DNA of 64,000 bases from Cryobacterium psychrotolerans (GTDB taxonomy: Bacteria; Actinomycetota; Actinomycetes; Actinomycetales; Microbacteriaceae). The notes beneath the pieces were generated by a model. That model ran no database searches, was not told where the DNA came from, and worked only from the letters and a program-made list of their open reading frames with translations. The position numbers and the translations under genes were made by a program. The DNA lies in assembly GCF_900101115.1 (NCBI RefSeq), contig NZ_FNFU01000007.1, positions 103,875 through 167,874 on the forward strand, written 5' to 3'. This document shows, piece by piece, positions 1 through 8,987 of the stretch (the first letter of the stretch is position 1; every line of letters begins with the position of its first letter).

Positions 1-2271
1 GACCCAGTGGGGGATCGCGAATTCGCCAAGGTGGGGCTGGATATTCGGGTGGGGCATGAAGACGATCTTGAGGCCATTGCCTGCCGCGAATTGCCGAAGC
101 TCCTCCGACTGCACCAGCTCCTGCCAAGCCTGCGCGTATTCGCTCTGCATGAACTCAGTGTTTGCTTCCCGCACCGACGAATCTGCGCCGAGAACGCGAC
201 CCGCCAGGTATTTCCGCCACGTAGGTGCGATCAGAATTTGGGTGACCTCACTATCGCGGAGCGCACCGCTCTTGGCCAACAATGCGTCGTGTCGAGGCAG
301 GCCCGTCAACCGCACCTCCTTCGGCCCGAACTTGTAAACCGACTCCCCCGAAATGTACCGATACTCGTCCTCCGTTGAGGTTACGAAGACATCGATGTTC
401 TTCGTGTTCAGCCAAGGAGAAATGTCCCCCTTTATGATTCCGTGCTGCAAGAAGGTGAGCTTCCATTGCGGCCGTCCATAGCGTTGGGACGGCAATGGGT
501 TGGAGATGTATGCGTCGATGTGACTCGACACGACATGCTCGGCGAGGAGCATGAGCACCTTCCAGCGGTAGGAACCGTAGTCGACGAGCTTGAACCCATC
601 ACCTTTCAGGCGCGCCCAATCTGCAGTACCTTTCCGCAGGACGAAACGGAGTTTCACCTGGGGCTTGTTGGCGCGGACCCACCGGTAGAGCTCCTCGGCG
701 CTGTCGTTCGCTTGGAATTCCCTATCGAGGAGCGCCCAGGCGCCTGCGTAGGCTCGCCTGACCGGCATCAACCGCAGGATGGCCCCGAGGAGAACGTCCT
801 GCCTGTGGGCCTTGCGGAGCGCCCTCTTGCGGACGCTCAACCACCCCTTGACGCGCTCGAGCATCAGTGTGCTCATGCGGCCTTCAACTTGTCGGAACCG
901 CATGGGGATCCCGCTCGTTTTCCGGAATCGTTCCGCCCGCAGAATCTGTTCGCGACGGAACTTGTGGGCGCTGTTGCTTGATTCGCTGGTGATGAATGGC
1001 TGCAACTTGCCGTCAAGCTCAAATCGGATGGCCCCCAGAGATGAAACCCACAGCTTCCGTTCACGGAGCACGGTCCGACCGAGGACATCCAACGGTTGCG
1101 TCTTTGCGTGGTGCGCCTGCACCTTCTTGCCCTTGACCCAAATAGTCTCAGCCCGCTCGTGGCCACTGAATCGATAGCAGATCTGAATGAGATCGCGCGC
1201 GGCGTCGGTCGGGCCGATGTACACCGGTCCGACGTAATCCAGCTCCGAGTATCCGAAGGCAAGGGCTTCCCGCATCCAGCGAGGCACGGCCATCATGTCG
1301 AATCCGAGGACCGATTCCGGTTCGATGTACGTCATGATTTCAGCAACAGACCGGTGGAAGGCGGAGAGCACTTCTGGCGCCAGAGCGCGAGTCGGCTCCT
1401 TCGCGGCGAGGTCGGCCTTGAACATCCATACGATGTCGTAAATGATGAACCATTGGAGCCATCGAGGCACTTCCCCGCGGAGTTCCTGGGCGAGCTTCAG
1501 CACATACAGGTGCCCGAACTGCGGAACATCGACGTAGGAGCGCGCATCGGAGTGGCTACCTTGCAGCGTCGACGATCCGTCTGAACGTCTGCGATAGAAG
1601 TATCGTGAGTCCTTCACCAACCCGAGGATCGGTTTGTCGAACACGAGTAGATACTCCGCGATGAAGCCGGCGTCCTCAAATCGTGTCCGCAGCCGCTCAT
1701 CGAATCGGAGCCCGGACGCCACGATTACCTCGCGTTTGAACGCGCTGACGGTGGCGTTCCCATGGATGAAGTTCGGCTTTGCGGTGAGGTCGGTTGTCGA
1801 ATTGCCGAATCTGAATCGAAAGCTGGTCGGATGGCTGTCGCTCCGCTTACCCGTGGCTTCATCCCAGATGATCACGCGCCCAGCGAAGAGCGCGGTTTCT
1901 GCGCTCCCTGGCTCCTTCATATAGTCGCGCATCGACTCAAAGTAGTTTGGGCTGAGGACGTCATCGGGATCGGGGAAGCAGACCCACGGCGCGGTGGCCA
2001 GAATGATGCCTGCGTTTCGCGCGGATGCCTGGCCGCCGTTTTCCTTATGGACGACGCGCACATTATGCGGGTACCGCGCGGCGAAGGACTGAAGCAGCTC
2101 AAGCGAATCGTCCGTTGAGCCGTCATCCACGAGAATGACCTCCAGATTCTCGATGCCAATCGTCTGATTCTCCAGGGACTGGCAGTATTCCTCGAGGTAC
2201 CTCCCGACGTTATAGACCGGGGAAATTACCGAAAATAGCGGCGCCGTCACAGGGGGGTTCCTATCGTTCAT
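1..2271 (-). CDS. GT2 glycosyltransferase fused to TagF/TagB-type polyol-phosphate transferase (partial)
   Basis: From an ATG at 2271 the frame stays open for 757 codons and leaves the window at its left edge, so the C terminus is missing. Residues about 10-240 are a GT-A family 2 glycosyltransferase: FSVISPVYNV at the start, the nucleotide-binding VDDGSTDDS and a metal-binding DPDD. From about residue 510 the chain resembles CDP-glycerol glycerophosphotransferases: FLQHGIIKGD near residue 610, LIAPTWRKY near 680 and FMPHPNIQPH near 742. Such fusions would add a sugar and a polyol-phosphate to a teichoic-acid-like wall polymer on the cytoplasmic side of the membrane. The start ATG overlaps the stop of the upstream GT gene (ATGA), so the two are probably translationally coupled. 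The donor substrate cannot be read from the sequence. Confidence 0.85.
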   Translation of the reverse strand, partial: MNDRNPPVTAPLFSVISPVYNVGRYLEEYCQSLENQTIGIENLEVILVDDGSTDDSLELLQSFAARYPHNVRVVHKENGGQASARNAGIILATAPWVCFPDPDDVLSPNYFESMRDYMKEPGSAETALFAGRVIIWDEATGKRSDSHPTSFRFRFGNSTTDLTAKPNFIHGNATVSAFKREVIVASGLRFDERLRTRFEDAGFIAEYLLVFDKPILGLVKDSRYFYRRRSDGSSTLQGSHSDARSYVDVPQFGHLYVLKLAQELRGEVPRWLQWFIIYDIVWMFKADLAAKEPTRALAPEVLSAFHRSVAEIMTYIEPESVLGFDMMAVPRWMREALAFGYSELDYVGPVYIGPTDAARDLIQICYRFSGHERAETIWVKGKKVQAHHAKTQPLDVLGRTVLRERKLWVSSLGAIRFELDGKLQPFITSESSNSAHKFRREQILRAERFRKTSGIPMRFRQVEGRMSTLMLERVKGWLSVRKRALRKAHRQDVLLGAILRLMPVRRAYAGAWALLDREFQANDSAEELYRWVRANKPQVKLRFVLRKGTADWARLKGDGFKLVDYGSYRWKVLMLLAEHVVSSHIDAYISNPLPSQRYGRPQWKLTFLQHGIIKGDISPWLNTKNIDVFVTSTEDEYRYISGESVYKFGPKEVRLTGLPRHDALLAKSGALRDSEVTQILIAPTWRKYLAGRVLGADSSVREANTEFMQSEYAQAWQELVQSEELRQFAAGNGLKIVFMPHPNIQPHLGEFAIPHWV

Positions 2272-4679
2272 TGAGTTCGCATTCTTCCTGAGGCGGACGT
2301 CGTCCGCAGCGTTAGAGTCCGCCCTTTGGCGCGCTCGGCCACGATGGCCGTGCTCTCCACACAGGTCGGCAGAGCCAGAAGGGCCGCTTGACCGAGTACC
2401 ACCGGAATTCGTGTGGAGTGACCAGACTCATGCCGGCTGCACGCGTCGACCGCGATCGCAAACGCGTTCACGGCCCGCGCCCTGGCAGAGTTGACCTCGG
2501 CTAAGGCGACGCGGATGTCCGCCGCGTCAGGGACGGACCCTATGGTGGAGGATGCCATCAGCTCGCCACCATCGACCGAGTGCAGGGCACAATCGTCAGG
2601 CAACACGGCAGCGCCCGAGAGAACGAGTTCGCCTGGCGCGGTGCTGATACCGGTCACGAAGAAGCAACCCCGCGGATATTCCTCCAGTTTGAGGTTGCCG
2701 GTCGCGGAGCCGTAGGCGCGCAGCGTTCCCGTGCCGAGCGGGGGGCCGTGCTTGCGGCCCTCTGCCCAGCTGAGCGGCACTCGCTTGCCGGCTGAATCCT
2801 CAACGCGTACTGTCCAGGAAACCGCCGACGGAACGGATCCGTCGTGCTCGTCGACCACGGAGATGCGCGCGGCGACCTCGAAGCTTCCGTCGGCTTGTTC
2901 GGACACCGGGATGACCTGACTGATCGGCAGCCCAGCGGCCTGCAGGTGAAGTCTCACGAAGCGACGCTCGCCGGTTGATCTGAAGGAGACGGCGAGGTCC
3001 CTCCCACGCAGTGCGACATGGTCGACCAGCGCGGCGGGCTTCTCCAGCAAGATTCGAACAGCCACATGCCGGTTGGTCTGGCTCGCCACACGGGCCCGCA
3101 CGTCGCCGTCGGACACGCAGCAGGCCGTCTCGGTCAGGCCCCCTTTGGACGAGAGATTGCGTAATGGCTCCGTGACCTTGAACGGCCCGGAGGACACTCT
3201 GATCGAGAGGTCCCAATGCGCGGGCACGACCGACTGGCCCCGCAGCGAGGCAAGGGCGAACTCGGCTACATAGGCTGAGCCTTCGTATTCGGCCAGATCG
3301 CCCGGCCGCGACGGGTGCAGCACCGAGTCGTTGGACCGCTGCACCCGGGCATGGGCGATCTCGCCGGTTGCCCGGTTCGTTGCAAAGACCTCGATGTGTG
3401 ACGCAGTGACGCTCAGGTCAAGGGTAGGGATAAAGGCGTGACCGGCCAGTTGGAGCCTTGTCTCTGCCCCTTCGCCAACCCAACCGCCTCGGAGCACCTG
3501 TTGCCCCAGGGCCATGGAGGATTCCGGGGTGAGGAGCACCTCATCAGGAAGGCTTGCCAGCGCGTCTGCGGTCAGGGGCAACTCGTGCAGCAGGCCCGCC
3601 GCCGTTACACGGCTCGGGAATCTGCCGAGGTCGTATCCGCCAGCATTCCTGAACGCCAGGAAGTCCGCGTGCCTGCCTGTTGCGAGCAGGAGGATTGCGA
3701 CGCGCTTCTCGGGCGAGGTGTTCCTCAGAACACCCTCTGGCTCTCGGCCTCGGAGGCGGCGGACGACGGATACGAGGAGTTGCCAGTACTCGCCATCGGA
3801 GATCGAATCGTTGTCGAGGTACCAGTGCAGGTGGGTGCCGTAGATGGTGTCGTACCAGCCGGCCACAACCGGTGCGGCAGCCTCGTCAAGCAGTGTGCTG
3901 AGGCTCAGGTTCCAGGCCGCGATGCGGTCGCGTAGATCCGCGATCTCTTCCGGTCGCTGGCTGATCGATGAACGGTCTTCGCGCCTGCGATAGTCGTAGG
4001 TGATCTCCGTCAGCACATTGATCGACCGCGCCCGGGAGTACATCTGCGCTATCAGCGGTTGATCCTCGTATATCACTCCGCGACGGAAGGCGAGGTCGTG
4101 CGAGTTCCAGAACGCGCGGCGGAAGACCTTTCCCACCGGGTAGTTATTGCGAAGCAGCCCCGGGAGTTCGATCAGGCGAATCCCCTGCGCCGGACAGGAG
4201 TGGACACCCTTCACCCATTCCGGAAGCCAGACGCGATTGGAATCGAATCTCCTGATGGCGCCGACGACGATGTCGGCGTCATTCGTCATCGCCGAGCGCA
4301 CGAGTGTGTCGAGGGCGCCGGCGGGGAGCCGATCGTCCGAATCAACGAAGGTCAGGTAGGCACCGGACGCGCGGGCTACGCCGACATTGCGAGCGGCGCC
4401 GGGGCCCGCGTTCGCCTGGGTCAACACTTGGACGCGTGAGTCCCGGGCGGCAATGTCGGCCGCGATCCGAGCAGAGCCGTCCGTGGATCCGTCGTCAACG
4501 AGTATCACTTCTAGGGAGGTTAGCGTTTGGGCGAGGATGGAGTCAACGCTCTGACCCAGATATGACTCCACGTTGTAGAAGGGGACAACCACACTCACCA
4601 GGGGCACTTCGCGAGTGCTCGCATTGGCCCCCTGCCGCGCGATTCGCACGAGCTGCTTCACTCTCCCCAGCACGCCCAT
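2268..4679 (-). CDS. Large GT2 family glycosyltransferase with C-terminal beta-rich region
   Basis: Numbered from an upstream ATG at 4727, residues 43-260 are a family 2 glycosyltransferase: VSVVVPFYNV, VDDGSTDGS at 77-83 and FVDSDD at 127-132. The following roughly 430 residues lack motifs I can name; they look beta-rich and soluble. Similar long tails occur on actinobacterial wall-polymer glycosyltransferases, where they may be binding domains (inference). I prefer the second ATG at 4679 because a GGAG lies about 10 bases upstream and the protein then begins with a basic amphipathic segment (MGVLGRVKQLVRIARQG). The ATG at 4727 adds 16 residues. The gene is first in an operon with the GT2-TagF fusion, overlapping it by four bases. 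It probably adds a glycosyl residue to the same polymer. Confidence 0.85.
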   Translation of the reverse strand: MGVLGRVKQLVRIARQGANASTREVPLVSVVVPFYNVESYLGQSVDSILAQTLTSLEVILVDDGSTDGSARIAADIAARDSRVQVLTQANAGPGAARNVGVARASGAYLTFVDSDDRLPAGALDTLVRSAMTNDADIVVGAIRRFDSNRVWLPEWVKGVHSCPAQGIRLIELPGLLRNNYPVGKVFRRAFWNSHDLAFRRGVIYEDQPLIAQMYSRARSINVLTEITYDYRRREDRSSISQRPEEIADLRDRIAAWNLSLSTLLDEAAAPVVAGWYDTIYGTHLHWYLDNDSISDGEYWQLLVSVVRRLRGREPEGVLRNTSPEKRVAILLLATGRHADFLAFRNAGGYDLGRFPSRVTAAGLLHELPLTADALASLPDEVLLTPESSMALGQQVLRGGWVGEGAETRLQLAGHAFIPTLDLSVTASHIEVFATNRATGEIAHARVQRSNDSVLHPSRPGDLAEYEGSAYVAEFALASLRGQSVVPAHWDLSIRVSSGPFKVTEPLRNLSSKGGLTETACCVSDGDVRARVASQTNRHVAVRILLEKPAALVDHVALRGRDLAVSFRSTGERRFVRLHLQAAGLPISQVIPVSEQADGSFEVAARISVVDEHDGSVPSAVSWTVRVEDSAGKRVPLSWAEGRKHGPPLGTGTLRAYGSATGNLKLEEYPRGCFFVTGISTAPGELVLSGAAVLPDDCALHSVDGGELMASSTIGSVPDAADIRVALAEVNSARARAVNAFAIAVDACSRHESGHSTRIPVVLGQAALLALPTCVESTAIVAERAKGRTLTLRTTSASGRMRTQ

Positions 4680-4895
4680 GCGCTTGTCACTCCAGACCTC
4701 ACCGGATTCCGAGGAACCACCGACCATCCCCCGTCACATCCTTGCATACGAGTCGTCGCCGACCGGACAGCGCGGAAGCGCATACCAGCGCGTCGAGTGT
4801 CGGCGCTCTTGGGCCATTCGATGACAAACCGTCTGATACCGTGACGAAGTAGATCTATCTGTGGTTCGAACCCACAGTCGCCGGAGGTACGTGAG

Positions 4896-4958
4896 TTGTT
4901 GACCGAGGTACTGCTCCCCACCCCCGCACCGCTCAACAGCGAACCACCACACCCATGA
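4896..4958 (+). CDS. Possible 20-codon leader ORF coupled to the TagF-like gene
   Basis: A TTG at 4896 lies seven bases after a GGAGGT at 4883-4888 and opens a 20-codon frame (LLTEVLLPTPAPLNSEPPHP). Its TGA overlaps the ATG of the next gene as ATGA. The downstream ATG at 4955 has no Shine-Dalgarno-like sequence of its own, so this short frame may load ribosomes for it. The strong ribosome site and the overlap are seen directly. That the peptide is made is inference. The alternative is that the main gene is leaderless or weakly translated. Confidence 0.35.
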   Translation: MLTEVLLPTPAPLNSEPPHP

Positions 4959-6655
4959 GCACCGCGCCCGTCAGGGGATCCTTCACTGGGCGCTTCGTCA
5001 CCGCCGCCGGCGACGGCCTTCTGGCCGACCTGCTCGCCGTCGCCGCCCTGTGCGCGGCTCTCGCCGGTGCTTGGCCCTGGCTGACGCTCACCTTGGCGAC
5101 TCTCGGCTTCGCCGCCACAATCGTGTTCAACTTTCGCTTCGCGCCCGAGCTCGCGCGGTCGGTGAGGCCGACGGGATCCTTCATCATCGCCCGAACGCTC
5201 GTCGTCTTCGCGGTCGCGACGGTGTTCGCGGCCGGGGACGTGCAGTGGTGGCCGGGCTGGCTCGCCGCCGCCGTCCTCGCCGGGCTCGTCGTGGGGGAAG
5301 GCACCGCGGAAAGGGTCGCCCGCGGTGCGATCCCGTTTTCGGCGCACCTCCCCGGTGCCGCAATCAGGAACACTCCCCTGTTCAGCGCTGGATTCATCTT
5401 CCCGATCAACGCCCTGGCGATCATCGTGTTCGCTGCGCTGGCCGCCCTCGGTTCCCCCGCGGGCTGGCTGGTGCTCGTCGCCCTCGCAGCGGCCGTGCCG
5501 ACCCTCGCAGTCCTCATCGACGGCGTGCTGAGGATTCGCGCCCGGCGCGGCGCCGAACGCGTCGTCACGAAAGTTCTCCAGGCGCGCAAGCCGGTCTTCG
5601 CGGTGCACTGGGACGCGCCGCACGGCACCGAGTACCAGCTGGCCATGTGGCTGCCCTACCTTGAGCGGCTCGACGCCAGCTTCTTTGTGATCGTGCGCAA
5701 TCAGGGCACATTCGACAGTGTGGCGAGGCTCACCACGGCCCCGGTGCTGCTGCGCAAGGAGATGGCCGACATGGACGCGATGATCGTTCCGTCGCTCAAG
5801 ACCGTCTTCTACATGAACAACGCCGTGCGCAACTCCCATTTCGTGCGCTACCCGCACCTCACCCACATCCAGCTCAATCACGGCGACAGCGACAAGGCCC
5901 CCAGCTACAACCCGGTGTTTCGCATGTTCGACAAGAACTTCGTCGCCGGCCAGGCCGCCATCGACCGGTTCGCCTCGCACGGAGTGCACGTGCCGGCCGA
6001 GGTGTTCTCCATCGTCGGGCGACCGCAGGTCGAAGGCATCGCGGTCGGGGCGCGAGCGCAGGCCGCGCCGGGAGCCCCCACGGTCTTGTACGCGCCGACC
6101 TGGGCCGGCCACAACGCGGACTCCGACTACTCATCGCTGCCGATCGGCTACGAGATCGTGCGCGGGCTGCTGGCGCGCAACTGCACGGTCATCTACCGAC
6201 CGCACCCCTACACCGACCGGAACCCGGCGCACGCCGCGCAGTCGGAGCGGATCAAGGCCATGCTCAGGCAGGATGCGGTCGCATCGAGCCGAGCGCACAT
6301 GTGGGGCGAGGCGGCCGAACGGACCCTGAGCATCACCGACTGCTTCAACGCCGCGGATGCGCTCGTCTCCGACGTCTCGAGCGTCGTGCCCGACTTCCTC
6401 TACTCAGAGAAGCCGTTCGCCATGGCGGTGATGAACGTCCCGGTCAAGAGATTCCTCACGGACTTCCCGATCGCGAAGGCGGCGTATCTGATCGACTCGG
6501 GGCTCACCAGCGTCGACGCCGGCCTCGACGCCCTGATCGGGCCGGACCCGCTGCGGGAGACCCGGCACGCGCTGAAGACCTACTACCTGGGTGACATTCC
6601 GGCGGACGGCTACGCCGACGCCTTCCTGAGCGAAGCGCGACGGTTCCTGCGCTGA
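4955..6655 (+). CDS. CDP-glycerol glycerophosphotransferase family protein, membrane-anchored
   Basis: This 566-residue protein has several N-terminal hydrophobic segments (roughly 22-60, 80-112, 145-192) followed by a soluble TagB/TagF-type domain from about residue 210. Landmarks are LNHGDSDK at 307-314, YAPTW at 379-383, RPHP at 415-418 and the SDVSSV block with FLYSEKPF near 475. Family members transfer glycerol- or ribitol-phosphate from a CDP-activated donor to a lipid-linked wall polymer. The membrane segments suggest it is held at the inner face of the membrane. It runs opposite to the two preceding glycosyltransferase genes and probably shares the 4.7-4.95 kb intergenic region with them. 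Initiation may be coupled to a short upstream frame ending at 4958. Confidence 0.85.
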   Translation: MSTAPVRGSFTGRFVTAAGDGLLADLLAVAALCAALAGAWPWLTLTLATLGFAATIVFNFRFAPELARSVRPTGSFIIARTLVVFAVATVFAAGDVQWWPGWLAAAVLAGLVVGEGTAERVARGAIPFSAHLPGAAIRNTPLFSAGFIFPINALAIIVFAALAALGSPAGWLVLVALAAAVPTLAVLIDGVLRIRARRGAERVVTKVLQARKPVFAVHWDAPHGTEYQLAMWLPYLERLDASFFVIVRNQGTFDSVARLTTAPVLLRKEMADMDAMIVPSLKTVFYMNNAVRNSHFVRYPHLTHIQLNHGDSDKAPSYNPVFRMFDKNFVAGQAAIDRFASHGVHVPAEVFSIVGRPQVEGIAVGARAQAAPGAPTVLYAPTWAGHNADSDYSSLPIGYEIVRGLLARNCTVIYRPHPYTDRNPAHAAQSERIKAMLRQDAVASSRAHMWGEAAERTLSITDCFNAADALVSDVSSVVPDFLYSEKPFAMAVMNVPVKRFLTDFPIAKAAYLIDSGLTSVDAGLDALIGPDPLRETRHALKTYYLGDIPADGYADAFLSEARRFLR

Positions 6656-6678
6656 CGCTGGGCGTCTCGCTGGACGGA

Positions 6679-8724
6679 TCATCGTTCCAGGGCCGCGGTG
6701 ATGGGGGCGTCCATATAGGGAGCCATTGTCTCTGCGAACGTCGCGGAGAAGTGAGAGCCGTCTGAGTACGCGATGACGGACCCGATGATGGCCGGGCACA
6801 CGTCATCCGGACAGTAGTACTCGTCCATGTTCAACGTGGTGATCCTCGGCAGCGCCAGCTCTTCTGCCGCAAACCGCAGGGCATCTATTTTGTGCCAGGT
6901 CTCCATCGTTCCCGAGCAGAGATCTGCCCGGCCCGGGTTTCGTGAGAGACAGCTTGGAATCGACACGCGCGCTTGCCACGGATAGGGCGAGTCAGTGATC
7001 ACCAGGACGTTCGTGTCCGCCTCATTCCACGTGGTCAAGTAAGACTTGTAGCCCTGCACTGCGGAGTCGCGAGTGGTAGCGAGCGTCTCACCCTTCACGG
7101 GGACCGATTGCCTCTCGGAGGTTATGACGAGGTCATATGTATCGCCTTTCGTCTCGTCCATGACCCACTTTCCCCAGGCAAGGCAGTTGTCCGTTTTCTC
7201 CACCGTGTTGAACCCCAGTGCGGCATCGGTTGGATTGCACTGCTCAATGAGAAAGGTGGTAATCGTCCAATTACGATGTCTGGCAAGGGCCTGCAGGGCA
7301 GGCAGCCATTGGTCAGCATGCGAGTTGCCCACTAAGGCCATGTGAGTTTCACCCTGGCCGTAGGTGCAGACCTTCCGATCGGTGAAGGGCATCAGCGCCC
7401 AGCAGTCGTCCGAGTATGCGTCGGACTTGTCATCCATCGCCAGCAATGGATCGGCATCGCCGGCAGACCCGGCATTCTCGGGGCACTCCTCCGGCCCCTT
7501 CGCGATCGCCCCCGCGCCAAGACATGGGCCGAGCTCGTCCTGAATTGCCAACAGCCTCTCCGCAGCGACACTGGCGCGCACGGAAACCTCCGCCAGTTGG
7601 GCGAATCCAATCAGGGTTACTACCGCCATTCCGGCAGCTGCCACACGGTACACCGGCACGCGCGCCCGATCATTTCGAGCTGTTCGGTACCTGTCCTCGA
7701 CATAGGTCTTGGTTGCTGCAGCCAGCACGAGCGTAATGACGAGGATGATCACTTTGTCTAGTCGGCCCAGCGCGCCACCGCTGACATAGGGGAGCAGGGC
7801 AATCAGCGGCCAGTGCCAGAGGTACACCGAGTAGGACGCGTTCCCCAGCCATTGAATCGGACGAAAGCTGAGAACCGCCGACGGCGACAACCTGTGCTGT
7901 GACCCAGCAAGAATGACCAGCGCGGTCCCTGCGACCGGCAGGATCGCCGCGTATCCAGGAAATGGCGTTGCCTCCGTGAAGGCCAGGCCGGCTGCAACGA
8001 CGCCCCCGAGCCCGACCCAGGCCATGAGCCCTGGTACGGCGCGGTGAAGTCCGAGGGCCGTCAGGGGCGGCATGGTGGCGACCAGGCCGCCGACGGCGAG
8101 TTCCCAGATACGCGTGGGCGTAACGAAATACGCCATGTTGGGTTCCGAGGCAGTGACGATGATGGACGTCAGCAGTGACAGCGCGATGACAACAAGAATC
8201 ATGGTGCGGACCGCCCCCAGTGCCCCGCGCTTGTAGCGCGAGGCAAACCAGAAAGCAGCCAGGACGAGGAGGGGCCAAACCAGGTAGAACTGCTCCTCGA
8301 GCGAGAGCGACCAGAAGTGCTGTGTTGGGATCGGTACGTCCGTCGCTGCCAGGTAGTCGACAGAGCTCCGGGCCAACGCCCAGTTTTGAACATACAGCGC
8401 CGAGGAGATCACGCCGTTTGCGATCGAACCCCACTGCGTCGGCGGCGCCACCAGCCGAGCCGCGACGGCCGTCGCGGCCAGCACGAGCAGCGATGCCGGC
8501 AGAAGGCGGCGGATCCGGCGCTCCCAGAATCGCGCCAGACCACGAAGGTCACGGGGAGGCGATTTGAGGAGATGCGAGGTGATGAGGTAGCCGGATATGA
8601 CGAAAAAAACGTCAACGCCCACATACCCGCCGGTCAGGCGGTTCGGCCACAGATGATAAGCGACGACCATGCCCACCGCTATTGCACGCAGCCCCTGGAT
8701 GTCGTACCGAAAACCCGGAATCAT
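6679..8724 (-). CDS. Acyltransferase 3 / SGNH-domain O-acyltransferase (OafA/YrhL type)
   Basis: This 681-residue protein starts with the acyltransferase-3 signature YDIQGLRAIAVGMVVAYH and GGYVGVDVFFVISGYLI, followed by about ten membrane helices to residue 360. The C-terminal part is an SGNH hydrolase-like domain facing outward: GNSHADQW supplies block I and DGSHFS the C-terminal Asp-x-x-His. Enzymes of this layout move acyl groups, usually acetyl, from the cytoplasm to surface glycans. The position beside TagF-like and GT genes suggests O-acetylation of the wall polymer. It converges with the preceding TagF-like gene with only 23 bases between stops. The substrate is not deducible. Confidence 0.9.
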   Translation of the reverse strand: MIPGFRYDIQGLRAIAVGMVVAYHLWPNRLTGGYVGVDVFFVISGYLITSHLLKSPPRDLRGLARFWERRIRRLLPASLLVLAATAVAARLVAPPTQWGSIANGVISSALYVQNWALARSSVDYLAATDVPIPTQHFWSLSLEEQFYLVWPLLVLAAFWFASRYKRGALGAVRTMILVVIALSLLTSIIVTASEPNMAYFVTPTRIWELAVGGLVATMPPLTALGLHRAVPGLMAWVGLGGVVAAGLAFTEATPFPGYAAILPVAGTALVILAGSQHRLSPSAVLSFRPIQWLGNASYSVYLWHWPLIALLPYVSGGALGRLDKVIILVITLVLAAATKTYVEDRYRTARNDRARVPVYRVAAAGMAVVTLIGFAQLAEVSVRASVAAERLLAIQDELGPCLGAGAIAKGPEECPENAGSAGDADPLLAMDDKSDAYSDDCWALMPFTDRKVCTYGQGETHMALVGNSHADQWLPALQALARHRNWTITTFLIEQCNPTDAALGFNTVEKTDNCLAWGKWVMDETKGDTYDLVITSERQSVPVKGETLATTRDSAVQGYKSYLTTWNEADTNVLVITDSPYPWQARVSIPSCLSRNPGRADLCSGTMETWHKIDALRFAAEELALPRITTLNMDEYYCPDDVCPAIIGSVIAYSDGSHFSATFAETMAPYMDAPITAALER

Positions 8725-8987
8725 CGTGGAGAGGGAGTGTCGCGGTGCCGTACCTATGGTGTGCTCCTGATGCTAAACGGACAAGCGAACATGGCGGAAA
8801 CCACGGCACGGCCAGTGAATCGGCTATCGTCCTGCTGAATCGGAACGGTTGGCTCCATTCTGTCCTAGCACTGTCCCCGTTCTCGGCAGGGCGCGATCGT
8901 GGTGTCGCACTCCGCTCCGCCCCACTGGACCTCGGCTTCACCGCCATCGGATTCGTCATTGCCCGCCCCGCCACATAAGTTGAGACC

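Noticed and set aside
4855..4884. tRNA-like T-arm (CTGTGG, loop TTCGAAC, CCACAG) followed by GTCGCCGG
   Set aside because: A T-stem and loop fit well, and CGGCG at 4801 could pair with part of the 3' strand, but no D-arm or anticodon arm can be formed between them and no CCA follows. Taken as a chance hairpin.
8725..8987. Possible small gene or RNA in the gap between two acyltransferases
   Set aside because: No frame with a ribosome site and coding-like composition, and no strong hairpin; treated as a divergent promoter region.
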